5,715 bases of DNA from positions 1 through 5,715 of the forward strand of contig CATOJU010000072.1 of the NCBI GenBank assembly GCA_951800555.1, read 5' to 3'. This stretch comes from an uncultured Rickettsiales bacterium. Its GTDB lineage: Bacteria; Pseudomonadota; Alphaproteobacteria; Rickettsiales; UBA1997. Numbering within the stretch: position 1 is the first letter of the stretch; each line of letters opens with the position of its first letter. A program made the translations under genes and the position numbers. The notes beneath the pieces were generated by a model. The model saw nothing but the letters and a program-made list of their open reading frames with translations, was not told the origin of the DNA and did no database searches. Below are positions 5,708 to 5,715 of this stretch, in pieces.

Positions 5708-5715
5708 TAATGTGG

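Larger units (their letters stand above)
5348..5715. other. Gene-free region upstream of ligA, T-rich with repeats
   Basis: Three hundred and sixty-eight bases to the window edge with no convincing gene. From left to right it holds the ligA promoter, a less AT-rich patch with ACCTCCT (5460-5466), a strongly T-rich, G-poor stretch from about 5474 to 5590, and two 60-base tandem units. One plus-strand frame stays open from 5447 to its stop at 5681-5683, giving a hydrophobic Phe/Ile/Leu string, but it has no good start or ribosome binding site, and T-rich DNA avoids stop codons by composition alone. Confidence 0.65.

Noticed and set aside
1..5715. CRISPR array, toxin-antitoxin pair, defence island or prophage genes
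   Set aside because: No regularly spaced repeats with unique spacers, no paired small genes and no recognisable defence or phage domains; the 60-base tandem has only two units and no spacer structure.

Overview
This is a very AT-rich window with long AT-rich gaps between genes. Trp residues are encoded by TGG, so there is no sign of code 4. The gene content and protein signatures suggest an AT-rich alphaproteobacterium, most likely a Rickettsiales-type endosymbiont. The HisS motif 2 reads RYDRPQKGRQRQF, LigA carries alphaproteobacterial-type extra segments in its helix-hairpin-helix region, and an ExoD-family membrane protein is present. The genus cannot be set from this window.

Layout, left to right. 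1-1131 (minus): hisS, histidyl-tRNA synthetase, cut at its C-terminus by the window edge, with a good sigma70-type promoter just upstream. 1278-1862 and 1870-2313 (minus): a tight pair transcribed rimM then exoD, separated by 7 bases. 2314-2643: a 330-base divergent control region serving rimM on the left and a small gene on the right. 2644-2985 (plus): an unrecognised, highly charged 113-residue protein with the best ribosome binding site in the window. 2986-3184: a convergent gap holding a large imperfect palindrome (3061-3143) and an 18-base perfect palindrome. 3185-5347 (minus): ligA, NAD+-dependent DNA ligase, complete and about 50 residues longer than usual. 5348-5715: no convincing gene; it holds the ligA promoter, a T-rich tract, an isolated ACCTCCT-containing patch, and two 60-base tandem units, the second with a strong inverted repeat.

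Three of the four identified proteins are housekeeping: tRNA charging, 30S ribosome maturation, and DNA nick sealing. ExoD is a small membrane protein of poorly known role. There is no sign of a defence system, prophage or intact insertion sequence. The parts most worth a second look are the lineage-specific small gene and its promoter dyad, the two repeat structures, the long insertion in LigA, and the unusually short RimM linker.
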